Positions 46,502-53,873 of a DNA stretch of 53,873 nt are shown piece after piece; within the stretch, counting starts at the first letter, position 1; the number at the start of each line of letters is the position of its first letter. The position numbers and the translations under genes are program-made. Under the pieces are notes generated by a model, which had not been told where the DNA came from, did not search any database, and was given only the letters and a program-made list of their open reading frames with translations. Origin of the DNA: Desulfurellaceae bacterium (GTDB lineage Bacteria; Desulfobacterota; Binatia; Bin18); the NCBI GenBank assembly GCA_021296095.1, contig JAGWBB010000006.1, positions 2,730 to 56,602 of the forward strand, given 5' to 3'.

Positions 46502-48847
46502 ATGCTTGAATCGAAAACTTCATCTTTTACTTTCGCTTTTGTGGTGGTCACCGCCCCGATCAGTCACCACGAAGAGTTGACCTACGCCATTCCCGAGGCG
46601 TTTCGGGCTCGCCTCACCCCTGGCATACGGGTTCTTGTGCCGGTTGGTCGTCGGAAAATGACCGGGGTGGTGACACGGGTCAGCACGTCGCATGACTTAA
46701 CTGACAAGGACTTGAAGGATATTCTTGATGTTCTTGATGAAGTCCCTGTTTTTTCTGAAGAGATGATGGAATTGTGGCAGTGGACAGCCAAGTACTATAT
46801 GGTGGCCTTGGGGGAAATGCTGAGCACGATGCTGCCCAGCGGCCTGCGTAGCGAGAGTACCCGGGTGGTGAGCCCGGTCAAACCGTCAAAAGTCAAAAGC
46901 CTGGCCCTTTCAGATACTTCGGACGTTCGTGAGCGGTCCTCAGCCGCTGCCGAGCCGAACCCGCCAGAGCTGAGTGGCGGAGAAAAAATGGTGTTGGATT
47001 TCGTGTTGGCCAAAAAACGGGTCACCACAAAGACCCTCGGCCGACGCTTTCCCGGCTTACCGATAGGAAAAATTCTGCACAGCCTCGAAGCCCACCAACT
47101 GCTCACCGTCCGAGAGCATATGCCGCGGACACGACAGCCCAAAGCCGCTTCGGCGGCTCCGGCCGGGGCTGCGGCCAGCGCCCCTCTTTTACGCCTTTCG
47201 GCCGAACAAATGGCAGCCTGCAGACAGATCACCGCAGGCTTCGAATCCGAAACTTTTCGGGTGTTTCTGCTGCACGGGGTAACCGGCAGCGGGAAAACCG
47301 AGGTGTATATCCACGCCGCGCAGACCGTCGTGCGCAGCGGCAAGCAGGTGCTGATGCTGGTCCCCGAGATTGGGCTGACCCACCAACTGGTCGAGCGCGC
47401 CCAACAACGTTTTGGATCGCAGGTCGCCGTTGTGCACAGCAGTATACGGTCCAGCCAGCGCCGGGCAGAATGGCAACGCATCGCACGCGGAGAGGCTCGG
47501 GTCATTATCGGTGCCCGCTCGGCGATTTTTGCTCCGGTAAGCCAACTGGGCCTGATCGTAGTCGATGAAGAGCACGACAGCGCCTACAAGCAGGAAGAGG
47601 GGGTCCGGTATAACGCCAGAGACCTGGCCGTGGTCCGTGGCAGGATATCCTCCTGTCCGGTGGTCCTGGGCTCGGCCACCCCATCGCTCGAAAGCTACCT
47701 GCATAGCCAGTCCGGGCGCTATACCCTGCTGAGTCTGCCCCAGCGGATTGCCTCACGTCCGCTCCCGGAGGTGCAGGTGGTGGACCTGCGCCGCCAGGGT
47801 CGGCCGCAATCGGACGCCCAGCCAAGCCGTGCGGATCGAATTTTTTCAGCCCCCCTCCAGCAGGCCCTGGTGGAAAACCACAAAGCCGGCCGGCAGAGTC
47901 TGGTGTTCATGAACCGGCGGGGGTATGCGAACTACCTCCAGTGTCAGCAGTGCGGGGAAGCGCTGCTCTGCCCGCACTGCAGCGTGACGCTCACCTGGCA
48001 TCGCACACACCACGCCTTGCGCTGTCATTACTGCGGCTTCTCCAAACCTCCACCGGAGCGCTGTCCGAGCTGTTCGAGTGCGTCGCTGAAAGATAGCGGA
48101 GTCGGGACCCAGCAGGTTGAGGAAGCCCTCGGCCAGCTGATGCCCGACGCACGGATCGGTCGTCTTGACCGCGACACGATCCGCCGGCGCGGCGCGCTGG
48201 AGCGGATTTTAGGCGCCTGGCGGGCGGGAGAACTGGACGTCCTGATCGGGACCCAGATGATTGCCAAGGGCCACGATGTGCCACGGGTCACCCTGGTCGG
48301 CGTCGTGCTGGCCGATGTCTCTCTCAACCTGCCTGACTTCCGAGCGGCCGAAAGGACTTTTCAGCTGCTGGCTCAAGTGGCGGGTCGAGCCGGTCGCGGA
48401 GACGAGCCGGGTCGGGTCATCATCCAGACCTACTCGCCCGACCATTACAGTATCCGGGCTGCGCTCCAACACGACTTCAGCCGTTTTGCCGACCAGGAGT
48501 TGGACTACCGCAGACAGCTCGACTACCCGCCGTTCGCCCGGGCGGTGAATATTCGATTTGAGGGCGCCGATAGCGAAGCAGTCGTGGCCTATGCCGAGCG
48601 CTTTGCCGAGTGTCTGCAGGCTCTCATCCAAGACCGCGTTCCAGAGGCGCTGGTGCTGGGTCCGGCGCCAGCGCCGATTGAAAAGATGAAAGGCCGGGTC
48701 CGCTGGCAGCTGCTGCTCAAGGGTGAACAGGCGCGCGCCCTGCACGGTCTGATCCGGCAGGTTCGCCACGCACTCGTCCAGGAATTCGGTCCGGCCAAGC
48801 CACGCCTACGGACAATCGTTGATGTCGATCCGTATAGCATGTTATAG
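46502..48847 (+). CDS. priA: Primosomal replication protein N' (PriA helicase)
   Basis: A 781-residue PriA, which restarts stalled replication forks. Walker A HGVTGSGKTEVYIHAAQ, DEEH box LIVVDEEHDSAYKQEEGVRY, zinc-binding cysteines in CQQCGEALLCPHC and CHYCGFSKPPPERCPSC, and the helicase C-terminal motif DVLIGTQMIAKGHDVPRVTL. The start is the first ATG of the frame; no ribosome binding site is evident, and the pilM -35 box lies directly against it. Confidence 0.96.
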   Translation: MLESKTSSFTFAFVVVTAPISHHEELTYAIPEAFRARLTPGIRVLVPVGRRKMTGVVTRVSTSHDLTDKDLKDILDVLDEVPVFSEEMMELWQWTAKYYMVALGEMLSTMLPSGLRSESTRVVSPVKPSKVKSLALSDTSDVRERSSAAAEPNPPELSGGEKMVLDFVLAKKRVTTKTLGRRFPGLPIGKILHSLEAHQLLTVREHMPRTRQPKAASAAPAGAAASAPLLRLSAEQMAACRQITAGFESETFRVFLLHGVTGSGKTEVYIHAAQTVVRSGKQVLMLVPEIGLTHQLVERAQQRFGSQVAVVHSSIRSSQRRAEWQRIARGEARVIIGARSAIFAPVSQLGLIVVDEEHDSAYKQEEGVRYNARDLAVVRGRISSCPVVLGSATPSLESYLHSQSGRYTLLSLPQRIASRPLPEVQVVDLRRQGRPQSDAQPSRADRIFSAPLQQALVENHKAGRQSLVFMNRRGYANYLQCQQCGEALLCPHCSVTLTWHRTHHALRCHYCGFSKPPPERCPSCSSASLKDSGVGTQQVEEALGQLMPDARIGRLDRDTIRRRGALERILGAWRAGELDVLIGTQMIAKGHDVPRVTLVGVVLADVSLNLPDFRAAERTFQLLAQVAGRAGRGDEPGRVIIQTYSPDHYSIRAALQHDFSRFADQELDYRRQLDYPPFARAVNIRFEGADSEAVVAYAERFAECLQALIQDRVPEALVLGPAPAPIEKMKGRVRWQLLLKGEQARALHGLIRQVRHALVQEFGPAKPRLRTIVDVDPYSML

Positions 48848-48881
48848 AAATCAGCAAACATCGTTCACCCATGGGGACCTG

Positions 48882-49418
48882 ATGATACGAGACATTCTGC
48901 ATTTTCCGGACCTGCGCCTGACCAAAACCTCGGCTGCGGTCGAGCACATGGACGGCGAGTTGGCGCGCCTGATCGAAGACATGGTGGAAACCATGTATGA
49001 CGCGCCGGGTGTGGGTCTGGCCGCCCCCCAACTCGGGACAACCCAGCGCGTTGTCGTTCTCGACGTGAATCATGAAGAACCCGGCAAGGAGCTGCTGAAG
49101 CTGGTCAACCCACGTGTCACCGCCAGGGAAGGCTCTGTGGTGTGGGAAGAAGGCTGTCTCAGCGTCATTGATTATACCGCCGAGGTCAAACGGGCCGCCA
49201 AAGTCGAGGTCAGCGCCTGGACGCTTGACCAGAAAGAAATCACCCTGCAGGCCGAAGACCTGTTGGCCGTGGCCCTGCAGCACGAAATCGACCATCTTGA
49301 CGGCAAACTGTTCATCGACCGCATCAGCCGGCTCAAGCGTGACATCTACAGCCGGCGGGTCAAGAAGCTGATCCGTGAAGGTCGCCCGCTCAAGCAGCAA
49401 TTTGACACCGAACGATGA
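48882..49418 (+). CDS. def: Peptide deformylase
   Basis: A 178-residue Def, which removes the N-formyl group from new proteins. All three motifs are intact: GVGLAAPQ, EGCLS and QHEIDHLDG with the metal-binding Cys and two His. The ATG gives MIRDILHFPDLRL, the family start. Its stop codon is inside palindrome B10, and fmt follows. Confidence 0.97.
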   Translation: MIRDILHFPDLRLTKTSAAVEHMDGELARLIEDMVETMYDAPGVGLAAPQLGTTQRVVVLDVNHEEPGKELLKLVNPRVTAREGSVVWEEGCLSVIDYTAEVKRAAKVEVSAWTLDQKEITLQAEDLLAVALQHEIDHLDGKLFIDRISRLKRDIYSRRVKKLIREGRPLKQQFDTER

Positions 49419-49452
49419 CGACCAGCGTGCCAGGCAGAACGCATCGTTCCCT
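49407..49452 (+). repeat. Class B palindromic element, copy B10 (def-fmt spacer)
   Basis: Arms GAACGATG (49410-49417) and CATCGTTC (49442-49449) around a centre beginning ACGACCAGCGTGCC. The def stop TGA lies in the left arm, and the element ends 13 bases before the fmt start. Confidence 0.7.
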
Positions 49453-49464
49453 TCTACGGACACG

Positions 49465-50409
49465 GTGAAACCCCTGCGTCTCGTCTTCATGGGCACGCCG
49501 GACTTCGCCGTGCCGTCACTGCGGGCTCTGATTGAGGGACCAGACACCCTCGTCGGTGTGGTCACCCAGCCCGACCAACCGGCCGGTCGAGGCATGGCGC
49601 TACGTCCCTCGGCGGTCAAAGCCTGCGCCCTCGAACACGACATTCCGGTTTTTCAGCCTGCCAAGCTGCGCCCGCCCGAGGTCGTGGCCCGGCTGCGCGA
49701 CTGGCAGCCCGACCTGCTGGTGATTGCGGCCTACGGCAAGCTGCTGCCCACGAGTCTGCTCGACCTGCCGCCCCACGGCTGCATCAATGTCCACGCTTCT
49801 CTGCTGCCCAAGTACCGGGGGGCGGCACCCATTCAGTGGGCGATTGCCAATGGCGAGCGGCAGACCGGCGTCACCATCATGCAGGTGAATGAACACATGG
49901 ACGCGGGCGCTATTCTGCTGCAAAAGACCTGTCCCATCGCCGACACCGAAACCGGCGGCAGCCTGCACGACACACTGTCCGTGCTCGGCGCCGAGTCGCT
50001 CGACCAGGCCCTGGAGCTGCTCAAGCACGGCCGGCTCGTCGCCCGACCGCAGGATGAGAGCCAGGTGACGTACGCTGCGGCGATCAAAAAAGAAGACGGC
50101 CGTATCGACTGGACCCAGGACGCGCTCAGCATCGAACGACGCATCCGGGCCTTCCATCCCTGGCCGTCGGCCTATACCAGCCTGCGGGGCAGGCTGCTCA
50201 AAATCTCCGCCGCCCGGGTGATGCCGTCTACAGTCTCGGGCGTGGCGCCGGGGACCGTCGTGCCGTCCGCCCCGGACCAGCTGCTGATCGCCACCGGCCG
50301 GGGCGTCCTGGCTCTCGAAGAAGTGCAGCTGGCCGGAAAAAAACGCCTGGCCATTACCGAATTCCTCAAGGGTCAGCCCCAAACGCCCGGTACGCGGCTC
50401 GGCACCTGA
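49465..50409 (+). CDS. fmt: Methionyl-tRNA formyltransferase
   Basis: A 314-residue Fmt. It begins KPLRLVFMGTPDFAVPSLRA, contains the formyl-folate site INVHASLLPKYRGAAPIQWA and MQVNEHMDAGAIL, and has the C-terminal OB-like domain (FHPWPSAYTSLRGRLLKISA). I use the GTG at 49465, which starts the family-typical sequence; the frame is open to 49375 inside def. It works with def in N-formyl-methionine handling. Confidence 0.95.
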   Translation: MKPLRLVFMGTPDFAVPSLRALIEGPDTLVGVVTQPDQPAGRGMALRPSAVKACALEHDIPVFQPAKLRPPEVVARLRDWQPDLLVIAAYGKLLPTSLLDLPPHGCINVHASLLPKYRGAAPIQWAIANGERQTGVTIMQVNEHMDAGAILLQKTCPIADTETGGSLHDTLSVLGAESLDQALELLKHGRLVARPQDESQVTYAAAIKKEDGRIDWTQDALSIERRIRAFHPWPSAYTSLRGRLLKISAARVMPSTVSGVAPGTVVPSAPDQLLIATGRGVLALEEVQLAGKKRLAITEFLKGQPQTPGTRLGT

Positions 50410-50518
50410 GCCGCCGGACGGCATGCTCTGTCTGTCCGGTCGCCCAGAGCGCCTCTGTGTCTTGACGCACGGCTGTCAGATATGGGAAGACAGGCGTTGA
50501 GCAAAAGGAGCGCAGGAT

Positions 50519-51472
50519 ATGGGACAACAATACTCAATGGCAGACATCGAAGCCCTGGCCCAAAAGTACAAAAACTGGGGTAAATGGGGCTCTGAGGATC
50601 AGCTCGGCACCCTGAACTACATCACCCCCGAGAAAGTGGTCAGCGCCGCCCAACTGGTCACCCAGGGCAAAACCATTTCACTGGCCATCCCCTTTGACGA
50701 TAAAGGTCCCCAGACCGGCGCCTTTGGTCGCTTCAATCCCATTCACTTCATGCTCCAGGACGGGGGTGACATCGCGGTCGGCGCCCAGAAACATCTGCCC
50801 AATCTGCAATATACCGACGACGCGGTGACCATGCCGCTCCAGTGCGCCACCCAGTGGGACGCCCTGGCCCATATCCTGTACAAAGACAAGATGTACAACG
50901 GCTACGGGGCGGAGGTCGTGACCAGCAGCGGAGCCAAAAGAAACGGCATCGAAAACGCCAAAAGCAAGATTATCTCTCGCGGCGTGCTGCTTGATATCCC
51001 CCGCTATAAGGGCAAAAACTGGCTGGAGCCCGGAGAAGCGATTCAACCAGAAGACCTCGACGGCGCGGCCGCGCTGGGACGGGTGAGTGTCGGGACCGGC
51101 GACATCGTCATTATTCGCACCGGCCAGATTGCCCAGGTCCGGGCCGAAAACGACTGGGGCACCTACAGCGGCGGCGATGCGCCGGGACTGGGTGTGGCGT
51201 GCGCGACGTGGCTGTGTGACAAGCAGGTCGCCGGCTATGCCACCGACACCTGGGGCACCGAGGTCATTCCAAATGAAACGCCCGATATCTTCCAACCCCT
51301 GCACATGATTCTGATTGTGCACGCCGGCATGCTGGTGGGCGAGATTTTTGACCTCGAAGAATTAGCCGACGACTGCGCGGCCGACGGGATGTACGAGTTC
51401 ATGTTTGTCGCCCCGCCGCTGACGATTACCGGAGCGGTCGGCTCGCCGGTGAATCCCCAGGCCATCAAATAA
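50519..51472 (+). CDS. Cyclase-family protein (kynurenine formamidase-like fold)
   Basis: A 317-residue protein of the putative cyclase family (metal-dependent hydrolases related to kynurenine formamidase). NPIHFMLQDGGDIAVGAQKH, then CATQWDALAHILYKDKMYNG, where QWDALAH is the family's active-site segment, and VGTGDIVIIRTGQ. AAGGAG precedes the ATG. The gene is followed 18 bases later by a conserved protein and then the UGSC selenoprotein, apparently one operon. Substrate unknown. Confidence 0.88.
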   Translation: MGQQYSMADIEALAQKYKNWGKWGSEDQLGTLNYITPEKVVSAAQLVTQGKTISLAIPFDDKGPQTGAFGRFNPIHFMLQDGGDIAVGAQKHLPNLQYTDDAVTMPLQCATQWDALAHILYKDKMYNGYGAEVVTSSGAKRNGIENAKSKIISRGVLLDIPRYKGKNWLEPGEAIQPEDLDGAAALGRVSVGTGDIVIIRTGQIAQVRAENDWGTYSGGDAPGLGVACATWLCDKQVAGYATDTWGTEVIPNETPDIFQPLHMILIVHAGMLVGEIFDLEELADDCAADGMYEFMFVAPPLTITGAVGSPVNPQAIK

Positions 51473-51490
51473 CTAAGGAGGGCCCGCAGC

Positions 51491-52579
51491 ATGGCAGCCT
51501 CAGCACACCTGGCCTCGCAACGCATTGAGGTCCAAGAAGACGATCCAGTTGAACTGCTGTATGGGCGGGGGGTAACGGACGGCCTGCCGGTTGTCCCGCC
51601 CACCCAGGAGCGGGTGGCGCGCATGCTGGCCGCCACAGCGCGTGATCCGAAAGAGGAAATCGGCACCATCGGTCCCAATTACGGCCGGGCAAGTGTGGAG
51701 AAGATTGCGATCAATGCGGTCATGGCGGGCTGTCACCCGTCGTATTTTCCGACGGTTCTGGCTGCGGTCGAGGCCATATGTGAAGAGCAGTTCTGCATTC
51801 ACGGTATCAATGTCACGACCTTCTCGGCCTCGCCAATGACGATTATCAACGGCCCGGTTCGTCACCAGATCGGGGTGAACTGCGGGCATAACGCAATGGG
51901 CCACGGCTTCCGGGCCAACGCGACCATCGGCCGCGCCCTGCGGCTGATGATTATCAACATCGGCGGCGCCAAGCCCCACGAAATCACCAAGGCAACCATG
52001 GGCCACCCCGCCCAGTACACCTTCTGCGTGGGTGAAAACGAGGAAGAGAGCCCCTGGGAGCCGCTGCACGTTGAAAAAGGCTTTCGCCCCGAGCAGAGCA
52101 CCGTGACCCTGTTCGGCGGCCACTCCCCGTTGCAGATCAACGATCACGCCAGCCGCAGCGCCGAGCAGTTGGCGCTGTCCCTGGGCTGGACCATGGCCGG
52201 ACTGTGGAACCATAAAAACTACCCGCTCTTTTCGGATACCGTTCTGGTCGTTTGCCCCGAGCACGCCAAAACCTTCGCCCAGGACGGCTGGTCAAAACAC
52301 GATCTGCGCCAGTTTCTGTACGAGAACATCCGCCGTCCGCTGCGTGAACTCCGCCCCGGCGTGAATGGCGGCGAGGGAGCCGGTGTCAGCATGCTCAGGA
52401 CGCCCAAGAAAGACCGTCCGCCGCCGACTGACGACACGCTGTTTCCCAAGTTTCCCAAACCGGAGAACATTGTTATCATTGTGGCCGGTGGCACGGCCGG
52501 TCGCTTTTCCGCAGCCGTCCAGGGCTGGGCCGGGTTTGACGCCGGCAGCCGTATCACCACCAAAGAAATTCAAACCTGA
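51491..52579 (+). CDS. Conserved protein associated with the UGSC selenoprotein
   Basis: A 362-residue soluble protein. It starts VELLYGRGVTDGLPVVPPTQ, with AVMAGCHPSYFPTVLAAVEA, TTFSASPMTIINGPVRHQIG and NCGHNAMGHGFRANATIGRA, and ends NIVIIVAGGTAGRFSAAVQG. It has Cys residues in AGCHP, EQFCIHG and NCGHN. I recognise it as a conserved protein found beside UGSC-type selenoproteins, but I know no biochemical function. TAAGGAGG precedes the ATG. It ends 15 bases before the selenoprotein start. Confidence 0.75.
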   Translation: MAASAHLASQRIEVQEDDPVELLYGRGVTDGLPVVPPTQERVARMLAATARDPKEEIGTIGPNYGRASVEKIAINAVMAGCHPSYFPTVLAAVEAICEEQFCIHGINVTTFSASPMTIINGPVRHQIGVNCGHNAMGHGFRANATIGRALRLMIINIGGAKPHEITKATMGHPAQYTFCVGENEEESPWEPLHVEKGFRPEQSTVTLFGGHSPLQINDHASRSAEQLALSLGWTMAGLWNHKNYPLFSDTVLVVCPEHAKTFAQDGWSKHDLRQFLYENIRRPLRELRPGVNGGEGAGVSMLRTPKKDRPPPTDDTLFPKFPKPENIVIIVAGGTAGRFSAAVQGWAGFDAGSRITTKEIQT

Positions 52580-52594
52580 ACAAGGAGGTGTTCA

Positions 52595-53140
52595 ATGGGA
52601 GATATATTACTTGACCCGACGGATGTCGTCGAACGCGAGCGGAAAGCCTTCGCCCCGCGGCTGGAGAGTCTGGCCGGCAAGACGGTCGGGCTGCTCGATA
52701 TCAGCAAGGCTAAAGGCGCCTTCTTCCTCGACCGAGTGGAAGAAGTCCTGCGTGAGCAGTACGGGGTAAAGGACGTCCTGCGTCGTATGAAGCCGACGGT
52801 CGCCCGGACCGCGCCCGAGCCGCTGAAAGCCGAGCTCAGCCAGAAGTGTGACGCCATCATCGAAGCCCTCAGCGATTGAGGGGGCTGCATTTCGTGCAGT
52901 TCGCACGATGTCGTCTACTTTGAAGAGCAGGGAATCCCGACCGCCAATGTAACCACCACCGAATTCATCGGGGCGGCCCACGCCCAGTGCACCGCGCTCG
53001 GCATGCCGGACTACGAGCCGATTCTGGTCCAGCATCCGATCCAGCCCAAAACCCGGGACGAGGTCCGCAGCCTGGCCGACCAGGTCATCGACCAGATCAT
53101 CGCCAAGCTGCTGAGAGACAAGGTCCAACAGGCCGCCTAG
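52595..53140 (+). CDS. UGSC-family selenoprotein, TGA read as selenocysteine
   Basis: The frame from ATG 52595 (AGGAGG upstream) reads 94 residues to a TGA (52877-52879), then continues in the same frame for 86 residues to TAG at 53138-53140, 181 residues in all. The sequence around the TGA is IEALSD-U-GGCISCSSHDVVYF. UGGC replaces the family's UGSC and is followed by CISC, giving both UxxC and CxxC redox-type pairs. The C-terminus (EPILVQHPIQPKTRDEVRSL) is the conserved tail of UGSC proteins. SEC is residue 95. Function unknown; a redox role is inferred. No selA, selB, selC or selD is in the window. Confidence 0.88.
52892..52908 (+). promoter_or_regulatory. Candidate bacterial SECIS hairpin
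   Basis: TCGTGC (52892-52897) pairs with GCACGA (52903-52908) over six bases with the loop AGTTC. The loop starts 18 bases after the TGA and has G in its second position, which suits the known bacterial SECIS pattern (apical loop about 16-37 bases after UGA, G among the first two loop bases). Confidence 0.7.
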
Positions 53141-53356
53141 CGAAGAAGCCGTCCAGTCTGGACAGAAAGGAGACGATGCCATGGAACGCGCCCCACCACG
53201 CTCTCTAAGTTGAACAGGGTAGCCCGTAAGTAAGAAGACTTTGACACAATCTCCTCGTTTCAGATCTTCGCCTTCTATCCTCCCCTGTCGTCACCTCTCT
53301 TCCTCCTCCTCTTGGCTGTAGGAAATGACGCAGACTCCTCCAGGGAGGGCAATACC
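53141..53356. other. Spacer between the selenoprotein and DUF1329 genes
   Basis: A 216-base spacer. It holds AAAGGAG followed by an open frame of only ten codons (MPWNAPHHAL, 53176-53208), which may be a leader peptide or a truncated gene. A short hairpin GTCCAG/CTGGAC lies before it. No longer gene is seen. Confidence 0.45.
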
Positions 53357-53873
53357 ATGAAGCTGAAAAAACTCTTGGGAACCGCCTGCGCCGCGCTGGC
53401 CGTTGGCGCGTTGGGCCTGGCGGCTCCTGTCAACGCCTATGATCAATGTACCCTGGTCGAATGTACCGGCCCTGAACACGAATATACCGGCGAGGTGTTC
53501 ACCAAAGACAATATGGCCGAAGCCGGCGAGCTGATCATCCCGGGGATCGCCTGGTACGTCAACGAGGGCATGGAGCTGAGGGTCATCAAGACGATCAAGA
53601 TCCCGCTGCCCAAGCTGTTCCAGGAAGCGACCGAGAAATACTCCGGCCAGGTCGAGATCTCGCCCGACGGGCGCGAGATGTTCAACTATGTGGCCGGGGT
53701 GCCCTTCCCCAATATCGACCTCAACGATCCGCTGGCCGGGGCCAAGGTCATGTGGAATCAGGAACAGAAGCCCCAGTATGTGGACAACGTCGGGACCGAG
53801 TGGATCACCGAGCTGGTCAACAGCAAGGGTGAACTGGAGCGGACCTACGGGTCGCAGTTCTGGCGGCGCATGA
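53357..53873 (+). CDS. DUF1329 family envelope protein, 3' truncated by window end
   Basis: The first 172 residues of a DUF1329 protein, an outer-membrane lipoprotein-sorting-like family. A signal peptide is evident (LGTACAALAVGALGLAAPVN, then AYDQC), followed by GELIIPGIAWYVNEGMELRV and YVAGVPFPNIDLNDPLAGAK, the family signature. GGGAGGG precedes the ATG. DUF1329 proteins in several lineages travel with RND/MMPL exporters, one of which opens this window, but no operon link is visible. Confidence 0.85.
   Translation, partial: MKLKKLLGTACAALAVGALGLAAPVNAYDQCTLVECTGPEHEYTGEVFTKDNMAEAGELIIPGIAWYVNEGMELRVIKTIKIPLPKLFQEATEKYSGQVEISPDGREMFNYVAGVPFPNIDLNDPLAGAKVMWNQEQKPQYVDNVGTEWITELVNSKGELERTYGSQFWRRM

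Noticed and set aside
52886-52900. Alternative hairpin CTGCA/TGCAG immediately after the TGA as SECIS
   Set aside because: Its loop begins only 11 bases after the TGA, too close for the usual bacterial SECIS spacing. The overlapping hairpin at 52892-52908 fits better, although the two are mutually exclusive and folding should be computed.
53176-53208. Ten-codon frame MPWNAPHHAL as a gene
   Set aside because: It has a good ribosome binding site but is too short and without recognisable features; it is mentioned only as a possible leader or truncated start.

Overview
The window is GC-rich chromosomal DNA from a Gram-negative bacterium. The layout rpmH-rnpA-yidC-khpB-mnmE-mnmG-rsmG-parA-parB followed directly by an F1Fo operon with b' and b subunits but no a or c subunit is the origin-proximal arrangement of deltaproteobacteria in the old broad sense. 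A pilMNOPQ-aroKB cluster, a DUF1329 protein and a UGSC selenoprotein fit the same kind of organism; Desulfobacterota, Binatota or Tectomicrobia-like lineages are possible and I cannot choose between them. Several single-base frameshifts suggest either decaying genes or metagenome assembly errors.

Layout. 1-7.7 kb: the 3' part of a twice-frameshifted RND/MMPL transporter, an orphan FitA-like antitoxin, a TusA-domain protein, a serine hydrolase, an orphan CopG-like antitoxin, a YgiQ radical SAM protein and an SDR. 7.7-9.1 kb: AT-richer accessory DNA with an HsdM remnant and a brnTA toxin-antitoxin pair. 9.1-24.6 kb: the atp operon with a clear terminator, parB/parA with three parS-like sites, rsmG, mnmG, mnmE, khpB, yidC, and an rnpA reading frame that completely contains rpmH. 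24.6-28.1 kb: gpsA, pgeF, rlmD. 28.2-30.6 kb: a toxin-antitoxin graveyard (phd/vapC remnant, DprA-like remnant, DUF4160/DUF2442, DUF4258/DUF2283 and degenerate duplicates). 30.7-39.3 kb: a minus-strand set of eight envelope genes: two lipoproteins, a TPR protein, a PEGA/SUMF1 protein, a small membrane protein, an ExbB/TolQ-like channel and two von Willebrand A proteins with an ExbD-like anchor. 39.4-46.4 kb: aroB, aroK, pilQPONM. 46.5-50.4 kb: priA, def, fmt. 50.5-53.1 kb: a cyclase-family protein, a conserved protein and a UGSC-type selenoprotein read through an in-frame TGA. The window ends in a DUF1329 gene.

Two observations stand out. First, dispersed palindromes of about 50 bases occur throughout, between genes and inside reading frames, where they add 15-20 residues to housekeeping proteins (PgeF, RlmD, ParA, AtpF, the ExbB-like protein and others). 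Class A has nearly constant sequence (arms GGCAATCGTGAT/ATCACGATTGCC). Class B has a related core, but its arms differ from copy to copy while staying self-complementary. They resemble in style the coding palindromic elements known from Rickettsia, but their sequence is not one I recognise. Second, the 181-residue UGSC protein is split by a TGA followed at the right distance by a candidate bacterial SECIS hairpin.
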